From assembly GCF_003640395.1 (NCBI RefSeq), contig NZ_RBZQ01000002.1, positions 248,001-312,000 on the forward strand: a DNA stretch of 64,000 bases, given 5' to 3'. The position numbers were made by a program, and so were the translations under genes. The notes under the pieces are model-generated. The model was not told the origin of the DNA. It was given only the letters and a program-made list of their open reading frames with translations, and did not search any database. Positions 9,940 through 24,787 of the stretch are shown piece after piece (positions within the stretch are counted from its first letter, which is position 1; every line of letters starts with the position of its first letter). This DNA is from Stutzerimonas urumqiensis (lineage in GTDB: Bacteria; Pseudomonadota; Gammaproteobacteria; Pseudomonadales; Pseudomonadaceae).

Positions 9940-10095
9940 TTACTTGATCTTGGCTTCCTTGTAGATCACGTGCTTGCGAACCACCGGATCGTACTTCTTG
10001 ATCTCGATCTTGTCGGGGGTCGTACGCTTGTTCTTGTCGGTGGTGTAGAAGTGGCCGGTACCGGCGCTGGACACCAAACGAATCAGGTCACGCAT
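9940..10095 (-). CDS. rpmG: 50S ribosomal protein L33
   Basis: A 51-residue ribosomal protein. Translation of the minus strand begins [17 protein letters not shown] and ends [10 protein letters not shown], with [12 protein letters not shown] in the middle, which is the bacterial L33 pattern. It lacks the zinc-binding cysteine pairs of C+ paralogues, so it is the cysteine-free form. It lies 11 nt downstream of rpmB on the same strand, the conserved rpmBG operon, and is followed by a strong terminator. It binds 23S rRNA near the E site. Confidence 0.96.
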   Translation of the reverse strand: MRDLIRLVSSAGTGHFYTTDKNKRTTPDKIEIKKYDPVVRKHVIYKEAKIK

Positions 10096-10106
10096 GATTG
10101 CTCTCC

Positions 10107-10343
10107 TTAAACCTTTTCGCCACGGGTGCGCAGCTCGGCCAGAACGGCGTCGATGCCACGCTTGTCGATGATTCGCATGCCCTTGGCAGAAACGCGCAGA
10201 CGCACGAAACGCTTCTCGGATTCGACCCAGAAACGGTGGTGCTGCAGGTTCGGCAGGAAACGACGACGGGTTTTGTTGTGCGCGTGGGAAACGTTGTTCC
10301 CGGTCACCGGACCCTTACCGGTAACTTGACAGACTCTCGACAT
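10107..10343 (-). CDS. rpmB: 50S ribosomal protein L28
   Basis: A 78-residue L28, the usual length. It begins [21 protein letters not shown] and includes the basic block [18 protein letters not shown]. It is part of the large subunit and first gene of the rpmB-rpmG operon. The roughly 250 nt upstream, to the end of radC, should hold the promoter; no motif was clear enough to call. Confidence 0.97.
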   Translation of the reverse strand: MSRVCQVTGKGPVTGNNVSHAHNKTRRRFLPNLQHHRFWVESEKRFVRLRVSAKGMRIIDKRGIDAVLAELRTRGEKV

Positions 10344-10596
10344 GCCTCAGCCCTCTAAACCACATGCCCAACCCGGCATGGGTTGGCCGCTTGAACTCTC
10401 GATTGTTTGGCGCGAAGCGCCGCGTTTCTTCAGGGTGATGCCGGCCACACATTCAAGCGAAGAAACCGGGCCCCTAGAAAAGAGCGCTGCTTTATACCAG
10501 AAGTGCCCCACGGCAACAAGCGCAGGTCCTGAGCTCGGACAGCCGGCAGTGGGGCGTTCGCCCCGCCAGAATCGCTCATCGAGCGCCGGCCCTGGC

Positions 10597-11271
10597 TCAC
10601 ATCAAACCGTGCTCGGCCATCGACAACGGCACCCCATCGCCTACCACGAAGTGATCGAGGACACGCACATCGACCAGTGCCAGCGCATCCTTCAACCGAA
10701 GCGTCAGCGCACGATCCGCCTGGCTCGGTTCGGCAACGCCGGAGGGATGATTGTGGGCCAGTATCAAGGCCGCGGCATTGTGCGCCAGCGCCCGCTTGAC
10801 CACCTGTCTGGGATAGACGCTGGCACCGTCTATCGTTCCGTGAAAAAGCACTTCGAAGGCCAGCACCCGATGCTTGGCATCGAGAAACAGGCAGGCGAAG
10901 AGCTCGTGCGGCTCATGACGCAGCCGCGCCGTCAGGTAGTCCCGCACCGCCTGGGGGCTTTCCAGCGCGGAGTCGCGACGCATGCGCTCGGCGAGGTGTC
11001 GCCGTCCCATCTCGAGCACGGCCTGCAATTGAGCGAACTTGGCCGGGCCGAGCCCCAGGTGAGCGCTGAAGCGCCCCAGGTCCGCTTCGAGCAGCGCGCG
11101 CAGGCTGCCGAACTCGTTCAACAGTTGGCGCGCCAGGTCGACAGCGCTGAACCCGGCCACTCCCGTGCGGAGGAAGATCGCCAGCAGCTCGGCATCCGAC
11201 AGCGCGGCCGCGCCGTGCTCCAACAACTTCTCGCGCGGCCGCTCGGCAGCCGGCCAATCCCTGATACTCAT
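10597..11271 (-). CDS. radC: RadC-family JAMM-domain protein
   Basis: A 224-residue protein with an N-terminal helix-hairpin-helix region ([14 protein letters not shown], residues 25-40) and a C-terminal MPN/JAMM domain carrying HNHPSG plus a downstream Asp in AEPSQAD, the expected metal-binding set. RadC was once linked to DNA repair; its real role is uncertain. The start at 11271 is supported by a perfect GGGAGGTGA ribosome site. An upstream in-frame start would add nine residues without such a site. It diverges from coaBC. Confidence 0.93.
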   Translation of the reverse strand: MSIRDWPAAERPREKLLEHGAAALSDAELLAIFLRTGVAGFSAVDLARQLLNEFGSLRALLEADLGRFSAHLGLGPAKFAQLQAVLEMGRRHLAERMRRDSALESPQAVRDYLTARLRHEPHELFACLFLDAKHRVLAFEVLFHGTIDGASVYPRQVVKRALAHNAAALILAHNHPSGVAEPSQADRALTLRLKDALALVDVRVLDHFVVGDGVPLSMAEHGLM

Positions 11272-11402
11272 GTCACCTCCCTGTGGATTGCGCGCCACTT
11301 TTCCGGTGTAGGCGCTGTGCTATCTTAGCCCTCCTTTTTTCCGGCGACCCCCCGTCCTGGGCCAGGTCGGTGCACAGTTCACACTCGCAACAAGGCAGGC
11401 CT

Positions 11403-12611
11403 ATGCAGCGGCTGTATCGGAAACGCATCGTCCTGGGCGTCGGCGGTGGCATAGCGGCCTATAAAAGTGCGGAATTGGTTCGTCGGCTGCGCGATCACGG
11501 GGCCGAAGTTCGCGTCGTCATGACTCAGGGTGGACGCGAGTTCATCACGCCCCTGACCCTCCAGGCCCTTTCCGGGCACCCGGTCCACCTCGACCTGCTC
11601 GATCCGGCCGCCGAAGCCGCGATGGGCCACATCGAACTGGCGCGCTGGGCCGACCTCATCCTCATCGCACCGGCCACCGCCGACCTGATGGCACGCCTGG
11701 CACAGGGCGTCGCCGATGACCTGCTGACAACGCTGGTGCTGGCCACCGATGCGCCGGTCGCGCTGGCGCCGGCCATGAACCAGGCCATGTGGCGCGACCC
11801 GGCGACCCAGGCCAACCGCGAGCGTCTGGCACAGCGCGGCTTTCGCCTGTTCGGCCCCGCCGATGGAAGCCAGGCGTGCGGAGACGTCGGCCCGGGGCGT
11901 ATGCTCGAAGCCGAGGCGCTTGCCCAGGCCGCTGCCGAGTGCTTCGAGCGACGCCTGCTGACCGGGCGCCACGTGCTGATCACCGCCGGACCGACTCAGG
12001 AAAACATCGACCCGGTGCGCTACATCACCAATCACAGCTCGGGCAAGATGGGCTTCGCACTGGCCGAAGCGGCCGCCGAAGCAGGCGCCCGCGTGACGCT
12101 CGTCGCGGGTCCGGTGCACCTTCCGACCCCCGATCGCGTCCAGCGGATCGACGTCGTCAGCGCCCGCGACATGCTCGCCGCCTGCGAGGCCTCGATGCCC
12201 TGCGATGTACTGATCGCGGCGGCCGCCGTAGCCGACTACCGCCCCGAGGTGATCGCACCGCACAAACTGAAGAAAGACCCTTCGCGAAGCGATGGCCTGG
12301 TTCTAGAACTGGTACGCAACCCGGACATCCTGGCGACCCTCGCGGGACGCGCCGACCGCCCTTTCAGCGTCGGCTTCGCCGCCGAGACCGAGCACCTCCT
12401 CGATTACGCCACGCGCAAGCTGCGCGACAAGAATCTGGACCTGATCGTGGCGAACGACGTGGCCAACCCGTCCATCGGCTTCAACAGCGAGGACAACGCA
12501 GTGACCGTGATCGACCGGGAGCAGCGCGAGGCCCGCTTCAGCCAGGCCAGCAAGGGGCATATCGCCCGGCAGCTGATCACCTTCATCGCCGACCGACTCG
12601 ACCAGGCCTGA
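11403..12611 (+). CDS. coaBC: CoaBC: phosphopantothenoylcysteine synthetase/decarboxylase
   Basis: A 402-residue bifunctional enzyme of coenzyme A synthesis. The N-terminal flavin-dependent decarboxylase (CoaC) has [18 protein letters not shown], the active-site His in [11 protein letters not shown], the PAMNQAMW segment and the [17 protein letters not shown] loop with its catalytic Cys. The C-terminal ligase (CoaB) starts near residue 190 with [18 protein letters not shown] and uses CTP. The ATG at 11403 gives the normal length; the frame runs 40 codons further upstream without family similarity. dut follows after 1 nt. Confidence 0.95.
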   Translation: MQRLYRKRIVLGVGGGIAAYKSAELVRRLRDHGAEVRVVMTQGGREFITPLTLQALSGHPVHLDLLDPAAEAAMGHIELARWADLILIAPATADLMARLAQGVADDLLTTLVLATDAPVALAPAMNQAMWRDPATQANRERLAQRGFRLFGPADGSQACGDVGPGRMLEAEALAQAAAECFERRLLTGRHVLITAGPTQENIDPVRYITNHSSGKMGFALAEAAAEAGARVTLVAGPVHLPTPDRVQRIDVVSARDMLAACEASMPCDVLIAAAAVADYRPEVIAPHKLKKDPSRSDGLVLELVRNPDILATLAGRADRPFSVGFAAETEHLLDYATRKLRDKNLDLIVANDVANPSIGFNSEDNAVTVIDREQREARFSQASKGHIARQLITFIADRLDQA

Positions 12612-12612
12612 C

Positions 12613-13068
12613 ATGCACAAGCTCCAAGCGAAGATCCTCGACCCGCGGCTCGGCCGCGATTTCCCGCTCCCCACCTACGCCACCGCCGGCTCCGCCGGGC
12701 TCGACCTGCGCGCCATGCTCGACGCAGAGGTCCGCCTCGCACCCGGCGAGACGATGCTCATCCCCACCGGACTCGCCATCCATGTCGCCGATCCGGGTCT
12801 CGCCGCCCTGGTACTGCCGCGCTCGGGCCTCGGCCACAAGCATGGCATCGTGCTGGGCAACCTTGTCGGCCTGATCGACTCCGATTACCAGGGCCAGCTG
12901 ATGGTGTCCTGCTGGAACCGGGGCACCGAGCCGTTCGACATCCATGTCGGGGACCGCATCGCGCAGCTGGTGGTGGTACCGGTTGTCCAGGCGCAGCTCG
13001 ATATCGTCAGCGACTTCGACGAGAGCGATCGCGGTGCCGGCGGCTTCGGTCATTCGGGGCATCGCTGA
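12613..13068 (+). CDS. dut: dUTP diphosphatase
   Basis: A 151-residue trimeric dUTPase. Five family motifs are visible: [35 protein letters not shown], and a glycine-rich C-terminal arm [10 protein letters not shown]. It turns dUTP into dUMP, keeping uracil out of DNA and feeding thymidylate synthesis. The start is 2 nt after the coaBC stop, so the two are coupled. The coaBC-dut-algC-argB order is the standard Pseudomonas one. Confidence 0.97.
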   Translation: MHKLQAKILDPRLGRDFPLPTYATAGSAGLDLRAMLDAEVRLAPGETMLIPTGLAIHVADPGLAALVLPRSGLGHKHGIVLGNLVGLIDSDYQGQLMVSCWNRGTEPFDIHVGDRIAQLVVVPVVQAQLDIVSDFDESDRGAGGFGHSGHR

Positions 13069-13101
13069 TCGCCTAACGGACGCAACAAGAAGGCAAATGG
13101 A

Positions 13102-16610
<3,509 letters not shown>

Positions 16611-16632
16611 TCGGCGGCGGGGCGCGCCTCGT

Positions 16633-17226
16633 CTAGTCGGCGCGCCCCAGCAACTCGACGATACGCAACCGATCGGCCTCGAAGCTTTTCTCGGCCTCAG
16701 CGCGTACCCGTTGATACCGCTCGATATCACGCTTGCGGCTTTGCTGCTCGCGCTTGAGGTTCTCGATCTGCGTGATGAGGTGCGGCGGCACCTGGCGCCC
16801 AGCGCGCTCATGGCCGGCCGCCTGGCTCTGCAGATTGGCCTGCTGCGCACGAAGCGACTGCAAATTGCCCCGGGCCACGCCGATCACGCTGTCCAGTTCC
16901 GCCAGCTTGCGCGCCTTGGCCCGCTCGACATCCGCGGCACTGGTATAAAGCCGCAGCAACTGGCGATCGGAGCTGGCGCGGGCCTTCTCTTCCAGCAGGC
17001 GCTTCATCTCCGCCTCGGAGGGCGCCGGCGGAATCTCCCGAATCACCCGCCCCTGATCATTGAGGACCTGATAACCGTTGCCGATGAACTGTGGCGGCAC
17101 GCCCTGGCGATTCAGGACCACGACGCCCTTGTCGTCGACATACCGATACAGCAACACGGCATCGTCCGCCGCCCATGCCACCAGGCAGGTCAGCGACAAC
17201 AGGCTCAGAATGATCGGCTTCAACAT
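16633..17226 (-). CDS. DUF4124-domain periplasmic protein
   Basis: A 197-residue protein with a signal peptide (residues 1-20, ending VAWA) and a short DUF4124-like beta domain (YRYVDDKGVVVLNRQGVPP, residues 27-45). A long, highly charged helical region follows (about 75-190), predicted to be coiled coil. The role of DUF4124 proteins is unknown; they are secreted or periplasmic. It sits between argB and pyrE, reading towards argB. The ATG at 17226 is chosen for the signal peptide right after it. Confidence 0.78.
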   Translation of the reverse strand: MLKPIILSLLSLTCLVAWAADDAVLLYRYVDDKGVVVLNRQGVPPQFIGNGYQVLNDQGRVIREIPPAPSEAEMKRLLEEKARASSDRQLLRLYTSAADVERAKARKLAELDSVIGVARGNLQSLRAQQANLQSQAAGHERAGRQVPPHLITQIENLKREQQSRKRDIERYQRVRAEAEKSFEADRLRIVELLGRAD

Positions 17227-17240
17227 CGAGCGTCCCTCGG

Positions 17241-17885
17241 TCAGGCAATCCCGTACTGCTCTCGGTATCTCTCCACGGCCGGTAGATGCGCCTTGAGCTC
17301 GCAATCACCGGCAAGGTATTCGAGAACCTGCGTCAAAGACACGATGCTGATCACAGGCATGCGGTAATCGCGCTCGACTTCCTGAATCGCCGACAGCGCA
17401 CCGGTGCCCCGCTCCTGCCGGTTCAGGGCGATGACCACCCCGGCAGCTTCGGCGCCCTGGCCCTGAATGATCTGCATCACTTCGCGGATGGCCGTGCCGG
17501 CCGTGATGACGTCGTCAATGATCAGAACACGACCGTCCAGGGGCGCACCGACCAGGCTGCCACCCTCACCGTGGTCCTTCGCTTCCTTGCGGTTGAAGCA
17601 CCAGGGCACATCGGCATCATGCCGATCGGCCAGTGCGACGGCCGTGGTCGCTGCCAACGGAATACCCTTGTAGGCCGGCCCGAACAGCACATCGAAGCCC
17701 ACGCCACTTTCGGTGATCGCAGCCGCGTAGAAGCGCCCGAGCCGGGACAGCGCGGCGCCGGTGTTGAACAGCCCCGCGTTGAAGAAATACGGACTCGTGC
17801 GGCCGGATTTCAACGTGAACTCACCGAAGCGCAGCACGCCTCGCTCAATGGCGAATCGAATGAATTCGCGCTGGTAATCCTGCAT
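17241..17885 (-). CDS. pyrE: Orotate phosphoribosyltransferase
   Basis: A 214-residue enzyme of UMP synthesis. It contains [18 protein letters not shown] (substrate loop), [11 protein letters not shown], the flexible catalytic loop [13 protein letters not shown] and the PRPP-binding motif [13 protein letters not shown]. It transfers ribose phosphate from PRPP to orotate. It is divergent from crc, with only 84 nt between the starts, as in other Pseudomonas. Confidence 0.96.
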   Translation of the reverse strand: MQDYQREFIRFAIERGVLRFGEFTLKSGRTSPYFFNAGLFNTGAALSRLGRFYAAAITESGVGFDVLFGPAYKGIPLAATTAVALADRHDADVPWCFNRKEAKDHGEGGSLVGAPLDGRVLIIDDVITAGTAIREVMQIIQGQGAEAAGVVIALNRQERGTGALSAIQEVERDYRMPVISIVSLTQVLEYLAGDCELKAHLPAVERYREQYGIA

Positions 17886-17969
17886 GAATGAAAAGCCCCG
17901 TAAACCGCGCGTTTAGCTAATTGCAAAGAGCTCGGTTATCATACACGCACGTGTTTTCAGGGGCCATTT

Positions 17970-18749
17970 ATGCGGATCATCAGCGTCAACGTGAACGGCA
18001 TTCAAGCAGCAGCGCAGCGAGGACTCCTCAGCTGGCTGCAGGCGCAGAATGCCGACGTCATTTGCCTGCAGGATACCCGCGCTTCGGCTCCCGAACTCGA
18101 CGACCCCGCCTACCAGCTCGACGGTTACTTCCTCTACGTCTGCGAAGCAGAAGACCCGGAGCAAGGCGGCGTTGCGCTGTATTCCCGCTTGCAGCCGAAG
18201 GCCATCATCATGGGACTCGGTTTCGAGACGGCCGACCGCTATGGCCGCTACCTGCAGGCCGATTTCGACAAGGTAAGCATCGCCAGCCTCCTGCTCCCGT
18301 CCGGACAGGGGGGCGATGGCAGCCTGAACCAGAAATTCAAGTTCATGGATGACTTCACGCATTACCTGGACAAGCAGCGCCGCAAGCGCCGCGAGTACCT
18401 GTACTGCGGCTCGCTCTATGTCGCCCACCAGAAACTCGACGTGAAGAACTGGCGCGACTGCCAGCAGACCCCTGGCTTCCTGGCGCCGGAGCGTGCCTGG
18501 CTGGATGAAGTCTTCGGCACGATGGGCTATGTCGACGCACTGCGCGAAGTCTCTCGCGAAGGCGACCTGTACAGCTGGTGGCCCGACACCGAACAGGCGG
18601 AGATGCTCAACCTCGGCTGGCGCTTCGACTATCACATCCTGACATCAGGCCTGCGCCGCTTCGTTCGCAACGCCCGCCTGCCCCGCCAGCCACGCTTCTC
18701 GCAGCACGCGCCGCTGATCGTGGATTACGACTGGACGCTGAGCATCTGA
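17970..18749 (+). CDS. crc: Catabolite repression control protein Crc
   Basis: A 259-residue protein of the exonuclease/endonuclease/phosphatase fold. It begins MRIISVNVNGIQAAAQRGL and includes VICLQDTRA, LNQKFKFMDDF and FDYHILT, closely resembling Pseudomonas Crc. Known Crc proteins are not nucleases. They stabilise Hfq on A-rich leader sequences and so repress translation of catabolic genes, relieved by CrcZ-type small RNAs. It is transcribed away from pyrE. No crcZ-like RNA gene was recognised in the window. Confidence 0.95.
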   Translation: MRIISVNVNGIQAAAQRGLLSWLQAQNADVICLQDTRASAPELDDPAYQLDGYFLYVCEAEDPEQGGVALYSRLQPKAIIMGLGFETADRYGRYLQADFDKVSIASLLLPSGQGGDGSLNQKFKFMDDFTHYLDKQRRKRREYLYCGSLYVAHQKLDVKNWRDCQQTPGFLAPERAWLDEVFGTMGYVDALREVSREGDLYSWWPDTEQAEMLNLGWRFDYHILTSGLRRFVRNARLPRQPRFSQHAPLIVDYDWTLSI

Positions 18750-18780
18750 GCCGACCGCCAGATCAGCCGATTGGCAGTCA

Positions 18781-18807
18781 GGCGCCAGAGCGGTATCGCC
18801 TGGCGCC
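18781..18807. terminator. Hairpin between crc and DUF4870 gene
   Basis: Perfect 8-bp stem GGCGCCAG / CTGGCGCC with an 11-nt loop, between two convergent gene ends. No strong T-run follows on either strand, so termination is only suggested. Confidence 0.4.
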
Positions 18808-18819
18808 AGGTCTTGCTCG

Positions 18820-19191
18820 TTACTTCACGATCCGCCAGCAGAACGGATAGCGATAGGGTTTGCCCTCGTTCGCCCTGATGCCGGCGATGATGACCAGCAC
18901 CAGGGCGACGACGCTGACCAGGACCATCAGCGGGAAACCGATCAGCACCCAGGCGAGAATGCCGCAGATCATCAACCACAGGCTGAACGTGATCTGGAAG
19001 TTCAGCGCCTCCTTGCCCTGCTGGTCGATGAACGGATCGACGTCCTTCTTCAATTGCCAGACCAGCAGCGGGCCGATCACGTTGCCGATCATGGGCGCCA
19101 CAAACCAGCCGAAGGCGGCGTAGTGGCACAGCATCGCCCACTTACGCGCCTCGCCTGAGGGCGTGGGGACCAGGGCTTGCTCGTCGCTCAT
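18820..19191 (-). CDS. DUF4870-domain membrane protein
   Basis: A 123-residue inner-membrane protein. A soluble N-terminus (1-20) precedes three to four hydrophobic segments: about 20-45, 65-90 and 88-108. It carries the family pattern AMLCHYAAFGWFVAP, then KKDVDPFIDQQGKEALNFQIT. DUF4870 has no assigned function. It follows rph by 15 nt on the same strand and may be co-transcribed with it. Confidence 0.8.
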   Translation of the reverse strand: MSDEQALVPTPSGEARKWAMLCHYAAFGWFVAPMIGNVIGPLLVWQLKKDVDPFIDQQGKEALNFQITFSLWLMICGILAWVLIGFPLMVLVSVVALVLVIIAGIRANEGKPYRYPFCWRIVK

Positions 19192-19206
19192 CGGACGGTC
19201 TCCGGC

Positions 19207-19929
19207 TCAGTCGGCGAGTGATGCACGTTGAAGCTCGACGAGCTCGCGCACACCACGCTGCGCCAGCGCGAGCATGGCGTTCAGCTGGTCGGGATCGAAG
19301 GGCGCACCTTCGGCGGTGCCCTGAATTTCGATAAACCCACCGCCTTCGGTCATGACGACATTGAGGTCGGTCTCGGCGGCGGAGTCTTCGAGGTAGTCCA
19401 AATCAAGGACGGGCTCACCCTGATACATGCCCACCGACACCGCCGCGATCATCTGCTTGAGCGGCTCACCGGCCTTTAGCCCGCCACGCTTCTTCAGCAC
19501 CTTGAGGGCATCGGCCACCGCCACCATCGCCCCGGTGATCGAGGCCGTGCGGGTCCCGCCATCGGCCTGGATGACGTCGCAATCGACGTAGAGCGTGTTC
19601 TCGCCGAGCTTGGACATATCCAGCGCCGCACGCAGCGAGCGGCCGATCAGACGCTGGATCTCCAGCGTGCGCCCGCCCTGCTTGCCGCGACTGGCCTCGC
19701 GCTGATTCCGCTCGCCGGTCGCGCGCGGCAGCATGCCGTACTCGGCGGTCAGCCATCCCTGGCCCTGGCCCTTGAGAAAACGCGGTACGCCGCTCTCGAC
19801 GCTCGCCGTGCAGATCACCTTGGTGTCGCCGAATTCGACCAGCACCGAACCCTCGGCATGCTTGGTGTAGTGGCGCGTGATACGGATGGAACGCAGCTGA
19901 TCGGCGCTACGGCCACTGGGACGTTTCAT
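19207..19929 (-). CDS. rph: Ribonuclease PH
   Basis: A 240-residue phosphorolytic exoribonuclease that trims tRNA 3' ends. Motifs: [13 protein letters not shown] at the start, [16 protein letters not shown], the phosphate-binding [33 protein letters not shown], and VDLNVV-like [13 protein letters not shown] near the end. The ATG at 19929 gives the normal length; an upstream GTG/ATG would add 13 non-family residues. It diverges from yicC. Confidence 0.96.
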   Translation of the reverse strand: MKRPSGRSADQLRSIRITRHYTKHAEGSVLVEFGDTKVICTASVESGVPRFLKGQGQGWLTAEYGMLPRATGERNQREASRGKQGGRTLEIQRLIGRSLRAALDMSKLGENTLYVDCDVIQADGGTRTASITGAMVAVADALKVLKKRGGLKAGEPLKQMIAAVSVGMYQGEPVLDLDYLEDSAAETDLNVVMTEGGGFIEIQGTAEGAPFDPDQLNAMLALAQRGVRELVELQRASLAD

Positions 19930-20075
19930 GGAGGTGCCCTTGGTCTGATCGGAGGAATTGCCCGGCATTATAGAGCCCTTGATCCGTCGCGGAGGGTATC
20001 GCCGTCACCGTAAATCGGGCGAACGGTGCGCCTCCTTGCTTTACACTCCGCTCTTTTTCAAGCCGAGGCCCACCC

Positions 20076-21597
<1,522 letters not shown>

Positions 21598-21729
21598 CCG
21601 ACACGCCCGTTCCGGGTCGCCCGCCGTGCCGGCCGACGAAAACCGGCTTCCCTTGGCGCTGGCGTTTTTTTAGACTACCGGGTCCGCACGCCCGCTGGGG
21701 CGGCTCCTGTCTTGATCACGAGGAACACC

Positions 21730-21993
21730 ATGGCTCGCGTCACCGTTGAAGACTGCCTGGACAACGTCGATAACCGCTTCGAGCTGGTCATGCTGGCCAC
21801 CAAGCGCTCCCGTCAGCTGGCCACCGGCGGCAAGGAGCCCAAGGTCGCCTGGGAAAACGACAAGCCGACCGTCGTCGCCCTGCGTGAAATCGCCTCCGGT
21901 CTGGTCGACTACGACGTGATCGCCCAGGATGATCTCGTCGAGGAAGAACCGCTGTTCATTCAGTACGAGGATGATTCAAACGAACCCCTCTGA
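21730..21993 (+). CDS. rpoZ: RNA polymerase omega subunit
   Basis: An 87-residue omega subunit beginning [21 protein letters not shown], with [10 protein letters not shown] and [10 protein letters not shown] in the middle. It helps assemble RNA polymerase and forms one of the ppGpp sites with beta-prime. The ATG at 21730 is preceded by a GAGGAAC site. The rpoZ-spoT pairing is conserved across proteobacteria. Confidence 0.97.
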   Translation: MARVTVEDCLDNVDNRFELVMLATKRSRQLATGGKEPKVAWENDKPTVVALREIASGLVDYDVIAQDDLVEEEPLFIQYEDDSNEPL

Positions 21994-22048
21994 TCGATGC
22001 CCGGTCGACAGCGGCGCGCATAGTCACCCGACCAGCCCGGCACCTCAC

Positions 22049-24157
22049 GTGTCCGGTATCGAAGCGCTTGCCACACGGCTGTCGACCTACCTCGGCGACG
22101 ACCAGGTCAACCTGGTCCGCCGCGCCTATTTCTATGCCGAACAGGCACACGATGGCCAGCGCCGCCGCAGTGGCGAAGCCTATGTGACCCATCCGCTCGC
22201 GGTCGCGGGCATTCTCGCAGACATGCACATGGACCATCAGAGCCTGATGGCGGCCATGCTGCACGACGTCATCGAAGACACCGGCATCGCCAAGGAGGCC
22301 CTCACCGCGCAGTTCGGCGAGACCGTGGCCGAGCTGGTCGACGGGGTCAGCAAGCTGACCCAGATGAACTTCGAGACCAAGGCTGAGGCCCAGGCGGAAA
22401 ACTTCCAGAAGATGGCGATGGCCATGGCGCGCGATATCCGCGTCATCCTGGTCAAGCTCGCCGACCGCCTGCACAACATGCGTACCCTGGAAGTGCTCTC
22501 GGGCGAGAAACGCCGACGCATCGCCAAGGAAACGCTGGAAATCTACGCGCCGATCGCCAACCGGCTGGGCATGCACAGCATGCGGGTGGAGTTCGAGGAC
22601 CTGGGCTTCAAGGCGATGCACCCGATGCGCTCCGAACGCATCCGGGCGGCGGTTCGGCGGGCGCGCGGCAACCGCAAGGAAATCGTCAACAAGATCGAGG
22701 AATCGCTGATCCATTGCCTCGCCCGCGAAGGGCTCGAAGGCGAGGTGATCGGCCGCGAAAAGCACCTGTTCAGCATCTATCAGAAGATGCGCGGCAAGCG
22801 TAAGGCCTTCAACGAGATCATGGACGTCTACGCGTTCCGCATCGTCGTCGACAAGGCTGACACCTGCTACCGCGTGCTCGGCGCCGTGCACAGCCTGTAC
22901 AAGCCGCTGCCCGGCCGTTTCAAGGATTACATCGCGATTCCCAAGGCCAACGGCTACCAGTCCCTGCATACCACCCTGTTCGGCATGCACGGCGTACCGA
23001 TCGAGATCCAGATTCGTACCCGCGAAATGGAAGAGATGGCCAACAACGGCATCGCCGCCCACTGGCTGTACAAATCCAGCAGCGACGAGGCGCCCAAAGG
23101 CACCCATGCCCGTGCCCGGCAATGGGTCAAGGGCGTGCTGGAGTTGCAGCAGCGGGCCGGCAACTCGCTCGAGTTCATCGAGAGCGTGAAGATCGACCTC
23201 TTCCCCGACGAGGTCTACGTGTTCACACCCAAGGGCAGCATCATGGAGCTGCCCAAGGGCTCGACGGCCGTCGACTTCGCCTACGCCGTGCATACCGACG
23301 TCGGCAACACCTGCATCGCCTGTCGCATCAACCGGCGTCTGGCGCCCCTGTCGCAGGCCCTGGAAAGCGGCTCGACCGTGGAGATTGTTACCGCGCCCGG
23401 CGCACGGCCGAATCCGGCCTGGCTGAACTTCGTGGTCACCGGCAAGGCGCGCACGCATATCCGCCACGCGCTGAAGCTGCAGCGCCGCTCCGAGTCGGTC
23501 AGCCTGGGCGAGCGCCTGCTGAGCAAGGCGCTCAGCGGCTTCGGCACGCAGCTGGAAGACATTCCGCAGGAGCGCATCGCCCAGGTGCTCGCGGAGTACC
23601 AGATGGAGGCGCTCGACGATTTGCTGGCCGATATCGGGCTTGGCAACCGCATGGCCTATGTCATCGCGCGACGCCTGCTGGCCAGCGAAGGCGAGCAGGC
23701 GCCCAATGTCGACGGCCCCCTGGCCATCCGTGGCACCGAAGGCCTGGTGCTGAGCTACGCCAAGTGCTGTACGCCGATTCCCGGCGACCCGATCGTCGGC
23801 CATCTCTCGGCCGGCAAGGGCGTGGTAGTGCACCTGGAAACCTGCCGCAATATCGCCGAAGTCCGGCACAACCCCGACAAGTGCATCCCGCTGTCATGGT
23901 CGAAAGACGTCACCGGCGAGTTCAACGTGGAACTGCGGGTCGAACTGGAACACCAGCGCGGCCTGATCGCCCTGCTGGCGGGCAGCGTCAATGCGGCGGA
24001 CGGCAACATCGAGAAGATCGGAATGGACGAGCGCGACGGGCGAATCAGTGTCGTGCAGCTCGTGGTCAGCGTGCATGACCGAATCCACCTCGCACGGGTC
24101 ATCCGCAAGCTACGGACCCTGGCGGGCGTCGAGCGCATCACGCGGGTCAGGGCGTGA
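22049..24157 (+). CDS. spoT: SpoT, bifunctional (p)ppGpp synthetase/hydrolase
   Basis: About 702 residues from the chosen GTG (VSGIEALATRLSTYLG). The HD hydrolase domain has the signature HDVIEDTG near residue 75. The synthetase region contains RVLGAVHSLYKPLPGRFKDYIAIPK and HTTLFG. A TGS domain (VYVFTPKGSIMELPKGSTAVDFAYA), a cysteine-bearing region (SYAKCCTPIPGDPIVG) and a C-terminal ACT domain follow. SpoT makes and degrades (p)ppGpp during fatty acid or carbon limitation. The frame runs upstream into rpoZ; an ATG at 21971 overlapping rpoZ would add 26 residues. The GTG was chosen because Pseudomonas SpoT starts near GIEALA. Confidence 0.94.
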   Translation: MSGIEALATRLSTYLGDDQVNLVRRAYFYAEQAHDGQRRRSGEAYVTHPLAVAGILADMHMDHQSLMAAMLHDVIEDTGIAKEALTAQFGETVAELVDGVSKLTQMNFETKAEAQAENFQKMAMAMARDIRVILVKLADRLHNMRTLEVLSGEKRRRIAKETLEIYAPIANRLGMHSMRVEFEDLGFKAMHPMRSERIRAAVRRARGNRKEIVNKIEESLIHCLAREGLEGEVIGREKHLFSIYQKMRGKRKAFNEIMDVYAFRIVVDKADTCYRVLGAVHSLYKPLPGRFKDYIAIPKANGYQSLHTTLFGMHGVPIEIQIRTREMEEMANNGIAAHWLYKSSSDEAPKGTHARARQWVKGVLELQQRAGNSLEFIESVKIDLFPDEVYVFTPKGSIMELPKGSTAVDFAYAVHTDVGNTCIACRINRRLAPLSQALESGSTVEIVTAPGARPNPAWLNFVVTGKARTHIRHALKLQRRSESVSLGERLLSKALSGFGTQLEDIPQERIAQVLAEYQMEALDDLLADIGLGNRMAYVIARRLLASEGEQAPNVDGPLAIRGTEGLVLSYAKCCTPIPGDPIVGHLSAGKGVVVHLETCRNIAEVRHNPDKCIPLSWSKDVTGEFNVELRVELEHQRGLIALLAGSVNAADGNIEKIGMDERDGRISVVQLVVSVHDRIHLARVIRKLRTLAGVERITRVRA

Positions 24158-24397
24158 GCGCGACCTGGAAGGCGGATGCACGGCGTGATCGTGGGTATCG
24201 CCGTTACGTCCGTCTCGCCACGAGTCGCCCACTCGGGCCAGCCGACGACGCTGCGCGGCGGAAGGACAGACCGGCCGAACGTACCGTCGCCGCATGACGC
24301 ACGACTCCCAGCGTCCCTTCCCCTGGCGCCTCCATCGGCTTTTTTGCCCCTCCTGCTTTATCCTTGCCGCTGAACCCACGAAGCCAAGGAGTCACGC

Positions 24398-24778
24398 ATG
24401 TCCCGTACCGTCATCAGCACCGACAAGGCTCCCGCCGCCATCGGCACCTACTCCCAGGCGATCAAGGTCGGCGACACCGTCTACCTGTCCGGGCAGATCC
24501 CGCTCGATCCGGCCAGCATGGAGCTGGTCGAGGGCTTCGAAGCCCAGGCCGTGCAGGTCTTCGAAAACCTTAAGGCCGTAGCTGAAGCCGCCGGCGGCAG
24601 TCTCGCCGACATCGTCAAGCTCAACATCTTCCTGACCGACCTCTCCAACTTCGCCACCGTGAACGAGGTCATGAGCCGCTACTTCCAGTCGCCGTACCCG
24701 GCCCGCGCCGCCATCGGCGTGGCCGCGCTGCCCAAGGGCTCGCAGGTGGAAATGGACGCCGTGCTGGTCCTCGCCTGA
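24398..24778 (+). CDS. ridA: RidA, reactive enamine/imine deaminase
   Basis: A 126-residue RidA/YjgF/UK114 protein. Family residues are visible: [22 protein letters not shown] at the N-terminus (broken here by a variable loop), the arginine in [14 protein letters not shown] and the C-terminal glutamate in VEMDAVLV. RidA trimers hydrolyse 2-aminoacrylate and related intermediates made by PLP enzymes. The 240 nt between spoT and this gene contain no gene; an AAGGAG site precedes the ATG. A second, less typical RidA-family gene lies in the dad locus. Confidence 0.95.
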   Translation: MSRTVISTDKAPAAIGTYSQAIKVGDTVYLSGQIPLDPASMELVEGFEAQAVQVFENLKAVAEAAGGSLADIVKLNIFLTDLSNFATVNEVMSRYFQSPYPARAAIGVAALPKGSQVEMDAVLVLA

Positions 24779-24787
24779 CCGCTGCCG

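Noticed and set aside
21640..21672. Possible terminator before rpoZ
   Set aside because: There is a T-run, but the preceding stem is short and needs a wobble pair; not called as a feature.
21956..23869. 637-codon open frame on the minus strand
   Set aside because: Mirror frame of spoT, which has all expected motifs.
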